From positions 62,001-126,000 of the forward strand of contig SUSW01000022.1 of the NCBI GenBank assembly GCA_015063235.1: a stretch of 64,000 nt of DNA, in the 5' to 3' direction. The position numbers were made by a program, and so were the translations under genes. Under the pieces are notes generated by a model. The model did not search any database. It was not told the DNA's origin and saw only the letters and a list, made by a program, of their open reading frames with translations. Below are positions 1 to 9,124 of this stretch, in pieces (position 1 is the first letter of the stretch; each line of letters opens with the position of its first letter). This DNA comes from Thermoplasmata archaeon. Its GTDB lineage: Archaea; Thermoplasmatota; Thermoplasmata; Methanomassiliicoccales; Methanomethylophilaceae.

Positions 1-206
1 AGAACGACGCCCGCGATCCTGTCAGGACGGATGTTCTCGTCCTGCATCTTATCGGCCATCATGATTGAGATCATGTACAGCACCTTCGGGTTCGTGCTGG
101 CCTTCTTGATATCGATATAATACTTGCTCTTGGCTCCGGAGGCCAGTGTAAAATCTCCGAATTGGAGTGCCCCGCAGTCCTTCAATGCCTGTGTGAGTTC
201 GCTCAT
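1..206 (-). CDS. pyrE: Orotate phosphoribosyltransferase, N-terminal part
   Basis: Only the first 68 codons are in the window; the gene runs off the left edge. The product begins MSELTQALKDCG and contains FGDFTLASGAKSKYYIDIKK, the typical N-terminal strand and substrate-loop region of orotate phosphoribosyltransferase, which joins orotate to PRPP to give OMP in pyrimidine synthesis. The ATG at 204-206 lies 5 bases after the TGA of carS, so the two are probably co-transcribed with carS first. The catalytic PRPP motif is outside the window, so the call rests on the N-terminus alone. Confidence 0.8.
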   Translation of the reverse strand, partial: MSELTQALKDCGALQFGDFTLASGAKSKYYIDIKKASTNPKVLYMISIMMADKMQDENIRPDRIAGVV

Positions 207-211
207 GTAAA

Positions 212-790
212 TCACCACGGCTCATTCTTGAGCCCGATCTTGTATGCGACGATGTTCGCTGTGCGGTGCACCGCGTACATTATCACGATGATGAAAATCA
301 GGGCGGCGATGTGCCATCCCTCGATATAATGTGCATATACCCAGTTAGGGAAGAATATGGCTGTGCAGATGAATGCTCCCGCGACGAAGTCGTACTGATC
401 GAGAATGGGTGCCTTCTGGCCCCTATCCATTCCGAGCCTCCTCTTGATGAACGCTCCGCACATGTCTCCCAGAAGGGCTCCGAACGAGATGCATGCCAGG
501 ATGCCTACGTTAGCCCAGAAGGGTCCGTAACCGAAATAATTCTCCGGATCCCAAATGGATGAAATTCCGATGAGAAGCAGTCCTCCGGCAACTCCTGTGA
601 GACCTCCTCCGATGAGACCACCCCATGTCTTTCCGTCACCGAATATCCTCTTTCCTCCCAAGGTCCTGCCGCCGTCTATCTTCGCCGGGAACTTCTTTCC
701 CCATATCACTGCGGTTGGATTAGAGATGAGTGCAGGCAGGAAAAGCCACAGGCCTGTACCGATTATCGCGAGTATCTCCACGAAATCCAA
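212..790 (-). CDS. carS: CDP-archaeol synthase
   Basis: This 192-residue membrane protein resembles the CarS (DUF46) family, which transfers CMP from CTP to digeranylgeranylglyceryl phosphate to make CDP-archaeol, the branch point for archaeal polar head groups. Four to five hydrophobic segments are visible, starting at about residues 5-25, together with a conserved loop GGRTLGGKRIFGDGKTWGG (about 40-58), the likely nucleotide/metal site. Translation appears to start at TTG (788-790), preceded by AGGTG at a suitable distance; no ATG fits better. It shares an intergenic region with the divergent nob1 gene and is followed by pyrE. Confidence 0.88.
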   Translation of the reverse strand: MDFVEILAIIGTGLWLFLPALISNPTAVIWGKKFPAKIDGGRTLGGKRIFGDGKTWGGLIGGGLTGVAGGLLLIGISSIWDPENYFGYGPFWANVGILACISFGALLGDMCGAFIKRRLGMDRGQKAPILDQYDFVAGAFICTAIFFPNWVYAHYIEGWHIAALIFIIVIMYAVHRTANIVAYKIGLKNEPW

Positions 791-881
791 ATGAACACCT
801 TGATAACGGGTATGCAGTACAGAATTTAGGGATTATGGTGAAACTGGTGGGTTTTTATCCCGCCTTATTGATTGACTGGCC
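791..881. promoter_or_regulatory. Divergent promoter region carS / nob1
   Basis: This 91-base gap separates two divergent genes. A TATA-like GTTTTTATCC at about 850-860 lies roughly 25 bases before the nob1 ATG, so the nob1 mRNA is probably leaderless or nearly so. No equally clear TATA box is seen for carS. Confidence 0.45.
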
Positions 882-1343
882 ATGATCGTACTGGACAGCT
901 CCGCTTTCTTTTCGATGGATGCGCTCCCCAAAGACGAGGATCACGTGTGCCCTCCGGGCGTAATAAAAGAGCTGGAGAAGTACGACGATCCACGCCTGGC
1001 ACTTTGGGGAGATATGATCAGGGTATCCGAATGTTCCAAGGAGTCCCTTGCCAAAGTGGAGGACGTCGCCAAGAAGAGCGGCGACCTGGGAAGGCTTTCG
1101 CCCGTGGATATGACCGTCCTTGCCCTGGCAGTGGATGTGGACGGCACCATATGGTCCGATGATTATTCCATACAGAACGTGGCCAAGATCATGGGCCTGG
1201 GGTTCAGGCCTATCGGAATGAAAGGGATCGAGAAGGTCGTCAAATGGAACTACAAATGCATAGGATGCGGGAAATGGTTCAAGGAGAAACAGCCCGACTG
1301 TCCTATATGCGGTTCGCCCATGAAGGCCTGCAGGAAGAAATGA
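882..1343 (+). CDS. nob1: rRNA maturation endonuclease Nob1 (PIN domain and zinc ribbon)
   Basis: The 153-residue product has a PIN nuclease domain followed by a C-terminal zinc ribbon, the Nob1 architecture. Nob1 cuts the 3' end of pre-16S rRNA in the last step of small-subunit maturation. Visible features are MIVLDSS with Asp5, further acidic positions expected for the metal site (Glu30, Asp76, Asp93/94) and zinc ligands Cys126, Cys129, Cys140 and Cys143 in CIGCG...CPICG. The length is normal for archaeal Nob1. It is a single gene, divergent from carS and convergent with the geranylgeranyl reductase. Confidence 0.93.
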   Translation: MIVLDSSAFFSMDALPKDEDHVCPPGVIKELEKYDDPRLALWGDMIRVSECSKESLAKVEDVAKKSGDLGRLSPVDMTVLALAVDVDGTIWSDDYSIQNVAKIMGLGFRPIGMKGIEKVVKWNYKCIGCGKWFKEKQPDCPICGSPMKACRKK

Positions 1344-1367
1344 GATCTTTCCAAAGGGCGGAACCAT

Positions 1368-1396
1368 AGTAACACGATTATTGAATTAGTGTTACT
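1368..1396. terminator. Inverted repeat between convergent genes
   Basis: AGTAACAC (1368-1375) and GTGTTACT (1389-1396) form a perfect 8-bp stem with a 13-base loop between the nob1 stop and the stop of the convergent reductase gene. It may act as a two-way terminator; there is no strong T-run. Confidence 0.4.
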
Positions 1397-2490
1397 CAGG
1401 GGAATATGCGCTTGCATCTGATGAGGTTGCCCATCCTGCGCTTACCGAGAACGGACATACACATCCTCGTGGTGAAATCAGACCTGAATGCGAATGTGTC
1501 TGCCAGCTTCTTGTTGTTGGCCGCGATCCTGAGAGGCTTGTCCATGACATTCCTCCATTGGACCTCATAATCCTCCAGAGGCTTTCCGTTAAGAACGTTC
1601 TCTCCTGCTACGGTACCACAGATACGGCCCGCGATCATAGCCAAAGGGATTCCTCCCCCGTTCACCGAGATGACCTGTCCTGCCGCGTCCCCGACGACCA
1701 TTCCGTTTCCGGATACGGTCTTAGCGATCGGACCCTCGCTGGGAACGTACTTGCCGAAAGCCTTGCCCTCAGCCTTGAATCCGTTCCTGTCCATGAACTT
1801 GTCCAGGTATGTCAGCAATGAACCGTTGGCGAACCTGGGAGAGAACCCTACACCGACATTTGCACGTCCGTCCTTGGGGATTATCCAGCCGTAAGCACCG
1901 GGAGCTATGCCTCCGAAGAACATCTTCATGTAAGGCTCGAATTCGCCTTTGACCTGAACTGTCACCGCAGGGTATGGGTTCCTGTTGCTCTTAAGCCCTA
2001 GGCTCTGTGCAACACGAGATCCGGGACCGTCGGCGCCGATTATGACCTTGTACTCTATGTCGCCCTTGTCCGTCTGGGCCAGACTGTTGCTGATCTGCCT
2101 GAATGAATTGTTGAATGAGATCTCCGCACCGGCCTCGACAGCGAGATCTGCGAGATACTTGTCGAACCTGTCCCTGTCCGTCGTGTATCCCTCGAGTTCC
2201 AAGGTAGTGACCTTATCCTTGGGGTCGATCAGCCTGATGCCGTGCGTCTGCAGACATCTGAGCTCCTGAGGTATGTCGAACAGTGAATCGATGTCCCTGG
2301 CGTTGGGGAACATGTTCTGGATCTCCTCGTTGGAGGGCATGAACTCTCCGCATCTCACTGGGACCCCTACTTCGGGGCGCCTCTCGATGATCTTGACTGA
2401 AGCCCCCGTCTTGGCCGCGTATCTTGCTGCAACACTCCCTGCAGGGCCCGAACCGACCACAAGGATGTCTACCTTATCCGTCACACTCAT
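1396..2490 (-). CDS. Geranylgeranyl reductase family flavoprotein
   Basis: This 364-residue FAD-dependent oxidoreductase belongs to the geranylgeranyl reductase family, which saturates the isoprenoid chains of archaeal lipids or quinone side chains. The N-terminal Rossmann motif VDILVVGSGPAGSVAARYAA binds FAD, PVRCGE lies near residue 50, and VVGDAAGQVISVNGGGI is the second conserved FAD motif. The ATG at 2488-2490 overlaps the TGA of the upstream prenyl-synthase-like gene (ATGA), so the two are translationally coupled. A longer reading from 2595 would lie inside that gene and has no FAD-family support. A second paralogue is at 28706-29851. Confidence 0.88.
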   Translation of the reverse strand: MSVTDKVDILVVGSGPAGSVAARYAAKTGASVKIIERRPEVGVPVRCGEFMPSNEEIQNMFPNARDIDSLFDIPQELRCLQTHGIRLIDPKDKVTTLELEGYTTDRDRFDKYLADLAVEAGAEISFNNSFRQISNSLAQTDKGDIEYKVIIGADGPGSRVAQSLGLKSNRNPYPAVTVQVKGEFEPYMKMFFGGIAPGAYGWIIPKDGRANVGVGFSPRFANGSLLTYLDKFMDRNGFKAEGKAFGKYVPSEGPIAKTVSGNGMVVGDAAGQVISVNGGGIPLAMIAGRICGTVAGENVLNGKPLEDYEVQWRNVMDKPLRIAANNKKLADTFAFRSDFTTRMCMSVLGKRRMGNLIRCKRIFP

Positions 2491-3425
2491 GCCCCCTCTA
2501 TGAAAGCAAAGATAGCTTTTTTGTATTTCGAATCGGGAAGGCATGATGCAATCTCCGACGCCTTTATCATATGCTCCGACACGAGCTTCCTGCATCTTGA
2601 CTCCGCGTCGGTCTTACCCATCAATCTGACGATATGCTCGGCATCCCTCTGGGACATATCCTTCTTTGAGAAAAGATCCCTGATATTCTGACCGCAGGAC
2701 GGATCCTGCATAGAGTAGTATACGGCGAGCATAGGATACCCTGCGATGACAGAGGACAACTCCTCCTTGCTGCCGAACAGTTCCTCCAACTCGGATTCCA
2801 GCTGCAGGGCCATTCCGATATGCATTCCGCAGTCCCTCATATCGCACAGCCTCTCCTCAGGCACATCGGCCTGCTTGGCAGCGCATTCCATGAGGATCTG
2901 GTACTCTATCGCGCTCTTCTTCTTCAGGACCTCGAGGCATTCCTCCTCGGTTATGCCGGTGTTGTGCTCGAGATCCGTTATCTTGAATATGGCATCGCTT
3001 ATGGATGCGGATGCCTGCATAAGGTACGGTACGACCTTGGGTACCTTCCCGTAGGCGAGACGGAATCCCATAACGTACATGAAGTCCCCGGCCACGATTA
3101 TCTTGGTGGTCGACGGGGGTTTGGAGAACATTTTCTTCTTCATGCCCACAACGTTGCCGTTGCCGTCCACCCTGTCGTGAAGATGGAGTCCCTCGAATAC
3201 GGATTCCAGACAGGAGGCAGTGTTGACAGCGACTTCGGTATCCTTGCCGCCGTTGGCATGATATGACAGAATACAGAGAGCGGGTCTGACGGAATGGTAA
3301 CGTGAACTGAGGGTTTCCTCGCACATCCTGTTCAACTCTGGATATGCGGACCTCACCTCAGTCTTCATAACGTCGTCGACGTGACCAATCTCATCATCGA
3401 CAATCGAATGCCAGCTCTCAGCCAT
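2487..3425 (-). CDS. Prenyl diphosphate synthase-like protein with degenerate metal motifs
   Basis: This 312-residue protein looks like an all-alpha trans-prenyl diphosphate synthase. The conserved GDF near residue 113, a KKKSA segment matching the KT motif (about 167-172) and GMHIGMALQLESELEELFG (about 200-218) align with the family. However, the first Asp-rich motif is reduced to HDRVDGN (83-89), the RRG after it is missing, and the second (normally DDxxD) reads ESELE. Magnesium-diphosphate binding is therefore probably changed or lost. It could be a non-catalytic partner of another synthase or a divergent enzyme. It is coupled to the reductase downstream, which points to lipid or isoprenoid metabolism. 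Confidence 0.7.
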   Translation of the reverse strand: MAESWHSIVDDEIGHVDDVMKTEVRSAYPELNRMCEETLSSRYHSVRPALCILSYHANGGKDTEVAVNTASCLESVFEGLHLHDRVDGNGNVVGMKKKMFSKPPSTTKIIVAGDFMYVMGFRLAYGKVPKVVPYLMQASASISDAIFKITDLEHNTGITEEECLEVLKKKSAIEYQILMECAAKQADVPEERLCDMRDCGMHIGMALQLESELEELFGSKEELSSVIAGYPMLAVYYSMQDPSCGQNIRDLFSKKDMSQRDAEHIVRLMGKTDAESRCRKLVSEHMIKASEIASCLPDSKYKKAIFAFIEGA

Positions 3426-3521
3426 TATTGCAGTATCAGAGTGTATTACTTAATGCTTTTTAAGCGCCTGGATAGAAGAATTAAGAGGTTTGGGAAAAGG
3501 TTTGTTGGATCGTTTTGGTAC

Positions 3522-5006
3522 TCAGATCAGCCCTACTGCGGTCTCCGCAAATCCGTAGACGAGGTCGGGGTATACTCCGAGGACGATGACGAACACGACA
3601 CAGATCGCGATCGCGACCATGAAAGTCGCGGGGATCTTGATCTTATCGGTGCATTCGCCCTTCTCGATGTACATCGCCTTGACCACTCTTGCGTAGTAGT
3701 ACAGGGATATGGCGGAGTTGAGGATTGCAACGAATGCAAGCCAGACCCAAGCTCCGGATGCCTCTCCAGGTACTCCTACAGCGGATGCGAACAGGAAGAA
3801 CTTGGATGTGAATCCTGCGAGAGGAGGGATACCTGCCAGTGAGAACAGGAACAGCATCATCGCAAATGCGAGTACCGGTGCCCTCTTGGCGAGTCCCTTA
3901 TAATCCGAGATCTTCTCTCCTACTCCGGCACAGATGAGTGCGCCGACGATGAGGAATGCTCCTCCCTTCATGAACACGTGTGTGAACATGTGGAAGAGAC
4001 CTGCTGCCTCAGCATTGGGAGTCATGACCGCCATCATGATCAGGATGTATCCTGCCTGTGCGATTGACGAGTAGGCGAGCATCCTCTTGATGTTGGTCTG
4101 TGCGATAGCTACCACGTTTCCGACGGTCATCGTCACTGCGGCGATAATCGCGAAGATGTACTGGAAGGTCTCTCCGAAGATCGTTCCGGTGACGGTTGTA
4201 CCGATGAACATGACCAGGAACACCTGAATGAACACTCCCAGACCCATCTTCTTCGATGCTGTTGCAAGGAAGATGGATACGGGTGTTGCGGCTCCCTCGT
4301 AGACATCGGGTGCCCACATGTGGAAGGGAACGGCTGCGATCTTGAATCCGTAACCTGCAAGCATGCAGAGGACTCCGATCGCGAGGATCCAGGGGGTGTC
4401 TGTCATTGTTGTCACGTACTGAGCGATCTCGGCGAGCTCTGTGGATCCAGCGACTCCGTAGACCATGGAGATACCATAGAGTGTGAGTGCAGTGGACATT
4501 CCTCCGATGATGGCGTATTTGACTGCAGCCTCGGAAGCCCTTCCGTCCTTCCTCTTCAGCGCAACTAGTGCGTACGAGGAGATACTGGTGAGCTCGACTC
4601 CGACGAAGATCGTCAGGAGGTCTGTGGAGGTCGTCACGAACACCATACCGATGGTTGCTCCGAAGAGCAGGGAGTAGTATGCTCCGCTGTGGTTCTTTGT
4701 TGTCTCTGTACTCGAGTTGGAGACGAGGACGACGAGGAACAGCACTGTCAGGAACAGTAGCGCCATGAATGTGGAGTAGGGCGATAGACATACGCCGAGA
4801 TACTCACATTCTATTCCGTCGATAAGAAGGACAAGGTTGACCGCAAAGGCAAGTACGACGAGGATCGTTGCGTATGCCCATGTGACCGTGTGCTTCTTGA
4901 TGAACATCTGTACAGCCGGGAACGAAAGCGCTCCGATTGCGAGGATGATCATGGTCGCCAGAGGCGTCAGGTCGTCGAATATGTTGACTACGATATCGGA
5001 AATCAT
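3522..5006 (-). CDS. fpoN: Fpo complex subunit N (NuoN-like antiporter subunit)
   Basis: This 494-residue polytopic membrane protein of the NuoN/FpoN family has about 14 transmembrane helices. It is one of three antiporter-like, proton-pumping subunits of the complex I-related F420H2 dehydrogenase. The antiporter signature region KIAAVPFHMWAPDVYEGA, with the conserved helix-breaking and lysine-bearing segments, is clear. It is the last gene of the operon, starting one base after the fpoM stop. Nothing follows before the unrelated prenyl-synthase-like gene; fpoO and fpoF are absent here. Confidence 0.95.
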   Translation of the reverse strand: MISDIVVNIFDDLTPLATMIILAIGALSFPAVQMFIKKHTVTWAYATILVVLAFAVNLVLLIDGIECEYLGVCLSPYSTFMALLFLTVLFLVVLVSNSSTETTKNHSGAYYSLLFGATIGMVFVTTSTDLLTIFVGVELTSISSYALVALKRKDGRASEAAVKYAIIGGMSTALTLYGISMVYGVAGSTELAEIAQYVTTMTDTPWILAIGVLCMLAGYGFKIAAVPFHMWAPDVYEGAATPVSIFLATASKKMGLGVFIQVFLVMFIGTTVTGTIFGETFQYIFAIIAAVTMTVGNVVAIAQTNIKRMLAYSSIAQAGYILIMMAVMTPNAEAAGLFHMFTHVFMKGGAFLIVGALICAGVGEKISDYKGLAKRAPVLAFAMMLFLFSLAGIPPLAGFTSKFFLFASAVGVPGEASGAWVWLAFVAILNSAISLYYYARVVKAMYIEKGECTDKIKIPATFMVAIAICVVFVIVLGVYPDLVYGFAETAVGLI

Positions 5007-5007
5007 T

Positions 5008-6510
5008 TCAGATCACCATCCCTGCGATGAGCCCGTCGACATAAGGCTCGAGGAACTGGAGAGCTCCGTCAGGCCATACTCCGAAGAATGCGACGAGGAT
5101 CGACAGCACGAGAAGTACTGCGAACTCGTAGTGTCCGACGTCATGCGCCTTTGAAAGGTCTATCTTCTTGGTCTCGGGTCCGAACAGTGTCCTCTGCATT
5201 GCCCACAGGTAGTATCCTGCGGTCAGCATGAGGGACAGCATACAGAACAGCAGCATCCAGATAACATCGTTCTCGAGAATGAACTCGTAGAATGCCATGA
5301 TAACAGGGAACTCTCCCCAGAATCCTACGAGTCCGGGAAGTCCGAGAGATGCCATGAATGCGATCATCATGAATGTCGCGTACACGGGCATCCTGCCTGC
5401 CAATCCTCCGAGGAGGGGGATCTCTCTGGTTCCTACCTTGTGTCCGGTCATACCGCAGACCATGAACAGCATCGCTGTGATGAGTCCGTGAGCGAACATC
5501 TGGAAGATAGCGAATGTTATTCCGGCGTCGGACAGACATCCGATACCGAGCATGACCATACCCATGTGGCTGATTGATGAGAATGCAACCATCTTCTTCA
5601 GGTCGGTCTGTGCGATACATCCGTATGCACCGTAGATGATCGATACAAGGGCGATTGCGATGATGACCCACTGCCAGTGGTATGCTGCATCGGGCAGTGC
5701 CTCGATACAGATACGGATGATACCGTAGGATCCCATCTTAAGCATGACACCGGCCAGAAGGACGGATCCCTCGGTAGGCGCCTCTGTGTGTGCATCAGGA
5801 AGCCATGTATGGAACGGTACTGAAGGCATCTTGACCATGAATCCGAAGAACAGCAGCGCGAATACAAGCGCCTGGACTCCGAGAGGTGCGATGCCGATAC
5901 CGGCCTTTACAGCCGAGAAAAGGAAGTTCACGGCCTCTCCGGGTGCGACTGACTCGTAACCTATCACGAATATACCGATGAGCATGACGAGCGATGCTAC
6001 GTGTGTGTAGATGAAGAACTTGATCGCAGAGTAATGCCTGCGAGGTCCTCCGTACCACGAGATCATGAAATACATCGGGATGAGAGTTACCTCCCACATG
6101 ATGTAGAACAGGAAGTAGTCTGCTGCGAGATAGACTCCCATGAGGCCGACCTCCATTGCCATGATCAGGGCGTAGAAGTAGTTGTTGTTCTCCCTGTGCT
6201 CATCCAATGAGAACACGTTGACGAGGAGGACTAGCAGTGCGGTGAGGAACACCATCAGGATGCTGAGTCCGTCGACTTCGAGCGCGTAGTTCATGATGAA
6301 CGATGAATTGTGAATCCATTCGAAACTCTCTCCGAGATCCTCAAAATCACCGAAGATTCCGAGAAGGAGCAATACTGCTATTACAAGCGTTGCCGCCGAG
6401 AATGCGATCGCGACGTACTTGGAGAGCTTCTCTCTGGTTCCTCCCATGAGCAGAGCGATGATTGCTCCGACCAGCGGGACTATGATCAGACTTGAAAGTA
6501 TCATACTCAT
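5008..6510 (-). CDS. fpoM: Fpo complex subunit M (NuoM-like antiporter subunit)
   Basis: This 500-residue membrane subunit is homologous to NuoM, one of the proton-translocating antiporter-like modules. Recognisable are the ALLFFGFMVKMPSVPFHTWL segment (TM7-8 region with the conserved Lys) and WEVTLIPMYFMI, carrying the conserved Glu of TM5. About 14 hydrophobic segments are visible and the length is normal. Its ATG is one base past the fpoL stop, so it is tightly coupled in the operon. Confidence 0.95.
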   Translation of the reverse strand: MSMILSSLIIVPLVGAIIALLMGGTREKLSKYVAIAFSAATLVIAVLLLLGIFGDFEDLGESFEWIHNSSFIMNYALEVDGLSILMVFLTALLVLLVNVFSLDEHRENNNYFYALIMAMEVGLMGVYLAADYFLFYIMWEVTLIPMYFMISWYGGPRRHYSAIKFFIYTHVASLVMLIGIFVIGYESVAPGEAVNFLFSAVKAGIGIAPLGVQALVFALLFFGFMVKMPSVPFHTWLPDAHTEAPTEGSVLLAGVMLKMGSYGIIRICIEALPDAAYHWQWVIIAIALVSIIYGAYGCIAQTDLKKMVAFSSISHMGMVMLGIGCLSDAGITFAIFQMFAHGLITAMLFMVCGMTGHKVGTREIPLLGGLAGRMPVYATFMMIAFMASLGLPGLVGFWGEFPVIMAFYEFILENDVIWMLLFCMLSLMLTAGYYLWAMQRTLFGPETKKIDLSKAHDVGHYEFAVLLVLSILVAFFGVWPDGALQFLEPYVDGLIAGMVI

Positions 6511-6511
6511 A

Positions 6512-8509
6512 TCAGAAACCTCCCAGCTGTGCGACGATTATGAGGAAGATGACTGCAAGTGCTGAGATTCCGATCAGGACGATGGACGAATAGTCCTGTA
6601 CATGTCCGGTCTGGACCTTGCTGAGCGAATCTCCGCCGCCGACGACCGCTCCGGAAAGTCCGTTGACGGTTCCGTCGACGATCTGCCTGTCGATGTAGTT
6701 GACTCCCTTGGCTACGCCGTATCCGAGTTTCCATGAGATTTGGTTGTACAGATCGGGGAACCACCATCTCTGGGTGAGTGCTTTGTACAGCCAGGAATCT
6801 CCGTGCTTGTTGAACTTTCCGGGGTCCACGGTCTTCTTCACATACATGAGGTATGCGATAGCGATACCGACGACCGCCAGAATGAGTGTGAGGTAGGTGA
6901 ACATGTTGCTAAACAGTGCGAGTCCCTCTTCAGCACCGTCGATCTGCACTCCCATGACTGCAAGCATCTTGTCCAGTCCGAAGAACATGAACAGTCCGCT
7001 GATGAGGGCGAAGATTGCGAGGATGACGAGAGGCATCGTCATTGTCTTGGGTGACTCTCCGTGGCAGTGCTGGGCGTTCTCCCTGGGCTCTCCCATGAAG
7101 GTCATGAACCACATACGGAACATGTAGAATGCTGTCATGAATGCTGTGATGACGGCGAGCACCCAGAGGATGATGAACCATACGGAAGCATCAGTTCCGT
7201 GCTCGAATGCGTGCATCGCGATATCGATAACGAGATCCTTGGACCAGAATCCGCTGAAGATCGGGATTCCGGCGATTGCGAGACATCCGAATAGCATCGT
7301 TGTCGCTGTAATCTTCATCTTCTTGAACAATCCGCCCATGAGCCTCATGTCCTCTGTTCCGGTTCCGTGAATGACGGATCCGGATCCCATGAACAGGAGT
7401 GCCTTGAAGAAGGCGTGGTTGATCATGTGGAAGCATCCTGCGAAGAATCCGAGTGCTCCGAGCTCCTCGTATCCGAGTGCCCAGAGGTATCCTCCTGCAC
7501 CGAGAGCAAGGATCATGTATCCGAGCTGTGAGATGGTGGAGTAAGCGAGGACCTTCTTGATGTTCATGTTGTTCAGTGCCATTGTAGCTGCGATGAATGC
7601 GGTGACTCCTCCGATAATTCCGACGAAGAGCATGACGTTCTCGTCCATGACGTAGAGGGGGAAGGCCCTTGCGACGAGGTATACTCCTGCCTTAACCATT
7701 GTTGCGGCGTGGATCAGTGAGGATACTGTTGTAGGACCTGCCATTGCATCAGGCAGCCAGTCGTGCAGAGGGAACTGAGCGCTCTTACCGATGACTCCTC
7801 CGAAGATGAGGAGGAGACCGAGGGTCATGAGCTCAGGGTCCTGTGCGTATACAGCCGCGGCGTTATCGAACAGAGTCGTGTAGTCGAGGCTCATGAACAG
7901 GTTGAGGAAGATGAACAGCCCTCCCATGAGGCAGACATCTCCCATACGTGTTACCAGGAATGCCTTCTTAGCGGCGGATGCGGCGTTGGCGGATGCCTCG
8001 TCACCGTTGTCGTGCCTGAAGGACCAGAATCCGATCAGCAGGTAGGAACAGAGTCCCATTACTTCCCAGAAGATGAACAGCTCGAGGAAGTTGCTTGATA
8101 CGATCAGTCCGAGCATTCCGGTAAGGAACAGCGAGACCTCAGCGTAGTACCTGTTCTTCCTCTCTCCCTGGTCGTGCATGTAGCCGATAGAGTAGATGAA
8201 GATCAGTGTCGAGATGAAAGACGAGAACAGCATCATTGCGCATGTCAGTCCGTCGACGTAGTATCCGAGGTGTATTGTATAATCGCCTATGTGGAACCAC
8301 TCGATCTGACTTGTGATCGGGTCACCATTGGCGAATGCATCACCGGTCAGGTACTCGACAGAGATCGCGACTGCGATGATGAACGAGCACAGTGCTCCGG
8401 CGATTGCGATGTAACCTCCCTTCTCGGGAGTCTTCTTTCCGATGATTCCTATGATCAGGAAGCACATCATGGGGATGAAGGGGACGAGCCAAGTGTATTC
8501 AGCTATCAT
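6512..8509 (-). CDS. fpoL: Fpo complex subunit L (NuoL-like antiporter subunit)
   Basis: This 665-residue membrane protein is the largest subunit of the operon and homologous to NuoL. It has the antiporter core, including GKSAQFPLHDWLPDAMAGPT and FWEVMGLCSYLLIGFW, and a C-terminal extension (after about residue 560) that in complex I forms the long lateral helix and anchor bracing subunits M and N. A short soluble stretch with HCHGESPK lies near residue 480. It starts one base after the fpoK stop. Confidence 0.95.
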   Translation of the reverse strand: MIAEYTWLVPFIPMMCFLIIGIIGKKTPEKGGYIAIAGALCSFIIAVAISVEYLTGDAFANGDPITSQIEWFHIGDYTIHLGYYVDGLTCAMMLFSSFISTLIFIYSIGYMHDQGERKNRYYAEVSLFLTGMLGLIVSSNFLELFIFWEVMGLCSYLLIGFWSFRHDNGDEASANAASAAKKAFLVTRMGDVCLMGGLFIFLNLFMSLDYTTLFDNAAAVYAQDPELMTLGLLLIFGGVIGKSAQFPLHDWLPDAMAGPTTVSSLIHAATMVKAGVYLVARAFPLYVMDENVMLFVGIIGGVTAFIAATMALNNMNIKKVLAYSTISQLGYMILALGAGGYLWALGYEELGALGFFAGCFHMINHAFFKALLFMGSGSVIHGTGTEDMRLMGGLFKKMKITATTMLFGCLAIAGIPIFSGFWSKDLVIDIAMHAFEHGTDASVWFIILWVLAVITAFMTAFYMFRMWFMTFMGEPRENAQHCHGESPKTMTMPLVILAIFALISGLFMFFGLDKMLAVMGVQIDGAEEGLALFSNMFTYLTLILAVVGIAIAYLMYVKKTVDPGKFNKHGDSWLYKALTQRWWFPDLYNQISWKLGYGVAKGVNYIDRQIVDGTVNGLSGAVVGGGDSLSKVQTGHVQDYSSIVLIGISALAVIFLIIVAQLGGF

Positions 8510-8510
8510 C

Positions 8511-8819
8511 TTACCACCTCATGGTTGTGAGCTCGGCATCGTTGAGCTCTGTTGTCTTTCTGATCTTGTATGCATTGAGCAGGATAGCGATTCCTACAGC
8601 GACCTCTGCGGCTGCAACGGAGATAGACATTATGACGAATGCCTGTCCGGTGATGTCGTAGTTGTATGCTGCGAAAGTCACGAAGTTGATGTTCGCTGCG
8701 TTGAGCATGAGCTCGATACACATCAGGACGACGATTGCGTTGCTCTTTGTGAGCACTCCGTATGCACCGATACAGAACAGTATAGCTGCCAGGACGAGGA
8801 AGAACTCCATCGGAATCAT
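8511..8819 (-). CDS. fpoK: Fpo complex subunit K (NuoK-like)
   Basis: This 102-residue protein has three transmembrane helices and the NuoK signature: a Glu-bearing second helix (VVLMCIELMLNAANINFV) and a third helix with AAAEVAVGIAI. These buried glutamates form part of the proton channel. Its start overlaps the end of the second FpoJ gene (8816-8819). The stop is TAA, one of seven in the window. Confidence 0.93.
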   Translation of the reverse strand: MIPMEFFLVLAAILFCIGAYGVLTKSNAIVVLMCIELMLNAANINFVTFAAYNYDITGQAFVIMSISVAAAEVAVGIAILLNAYKIRKTTELNDAELTTMRW

Positions 8820-9124
8820 TCCTCTACCTCCTCTTTGGAGATGACGACACCGCCGACCATTGCACCGAACATCAGTATGGCCAATGGGATCAGCACGAAT
8901 CCGTACTTCTCGAAGATAGCGTAGGGGAGACTGTTCTCCTTCAGGTTATCGTTGCTGTCGTAGATGTTTAGATCGTCATCGTGAGCGGTCGTAAATGTGG
9001 GCAGTGGCTGAGGGGAGTCGTATGCGGTGTCGAAGTGAGCGACTGCAATGGCCCCTACAAGCACTACGAGGAAGATTCCCGCAACGATCAGACCCTTATA
9101 GGCTCTCTTATTCATCGTCCTCAT
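8816..9124 (-). CDS. fpoJ: Fpo complex subunit J, C-terminal half (split NuoJ)
   Basis: This 102-residue protein has one N-terminal transmembrane helix, a polar stretch and one C-terminal helix (YGFVLIPLAILMFGAMVGGVV). The C-terminal helix and position match the end of NuoJ, which in bacteria is a single protein of about 180 residues. It overlaps both the preceding J half (by 17 bases) and fpoK. Sequence alone would not identify it; position carries most of the call. Confidence 0.75.
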   Translation of the reverse strand: MRTMNKRAYKGLIVAGIFLVVLVGAIAVAHFDTAYDSPQPLPTFTTAHDDDLNIYDSNDNLKENSLPYAIFEKYGFVLIPLAILMFGAMVGGVVISKEEVEE

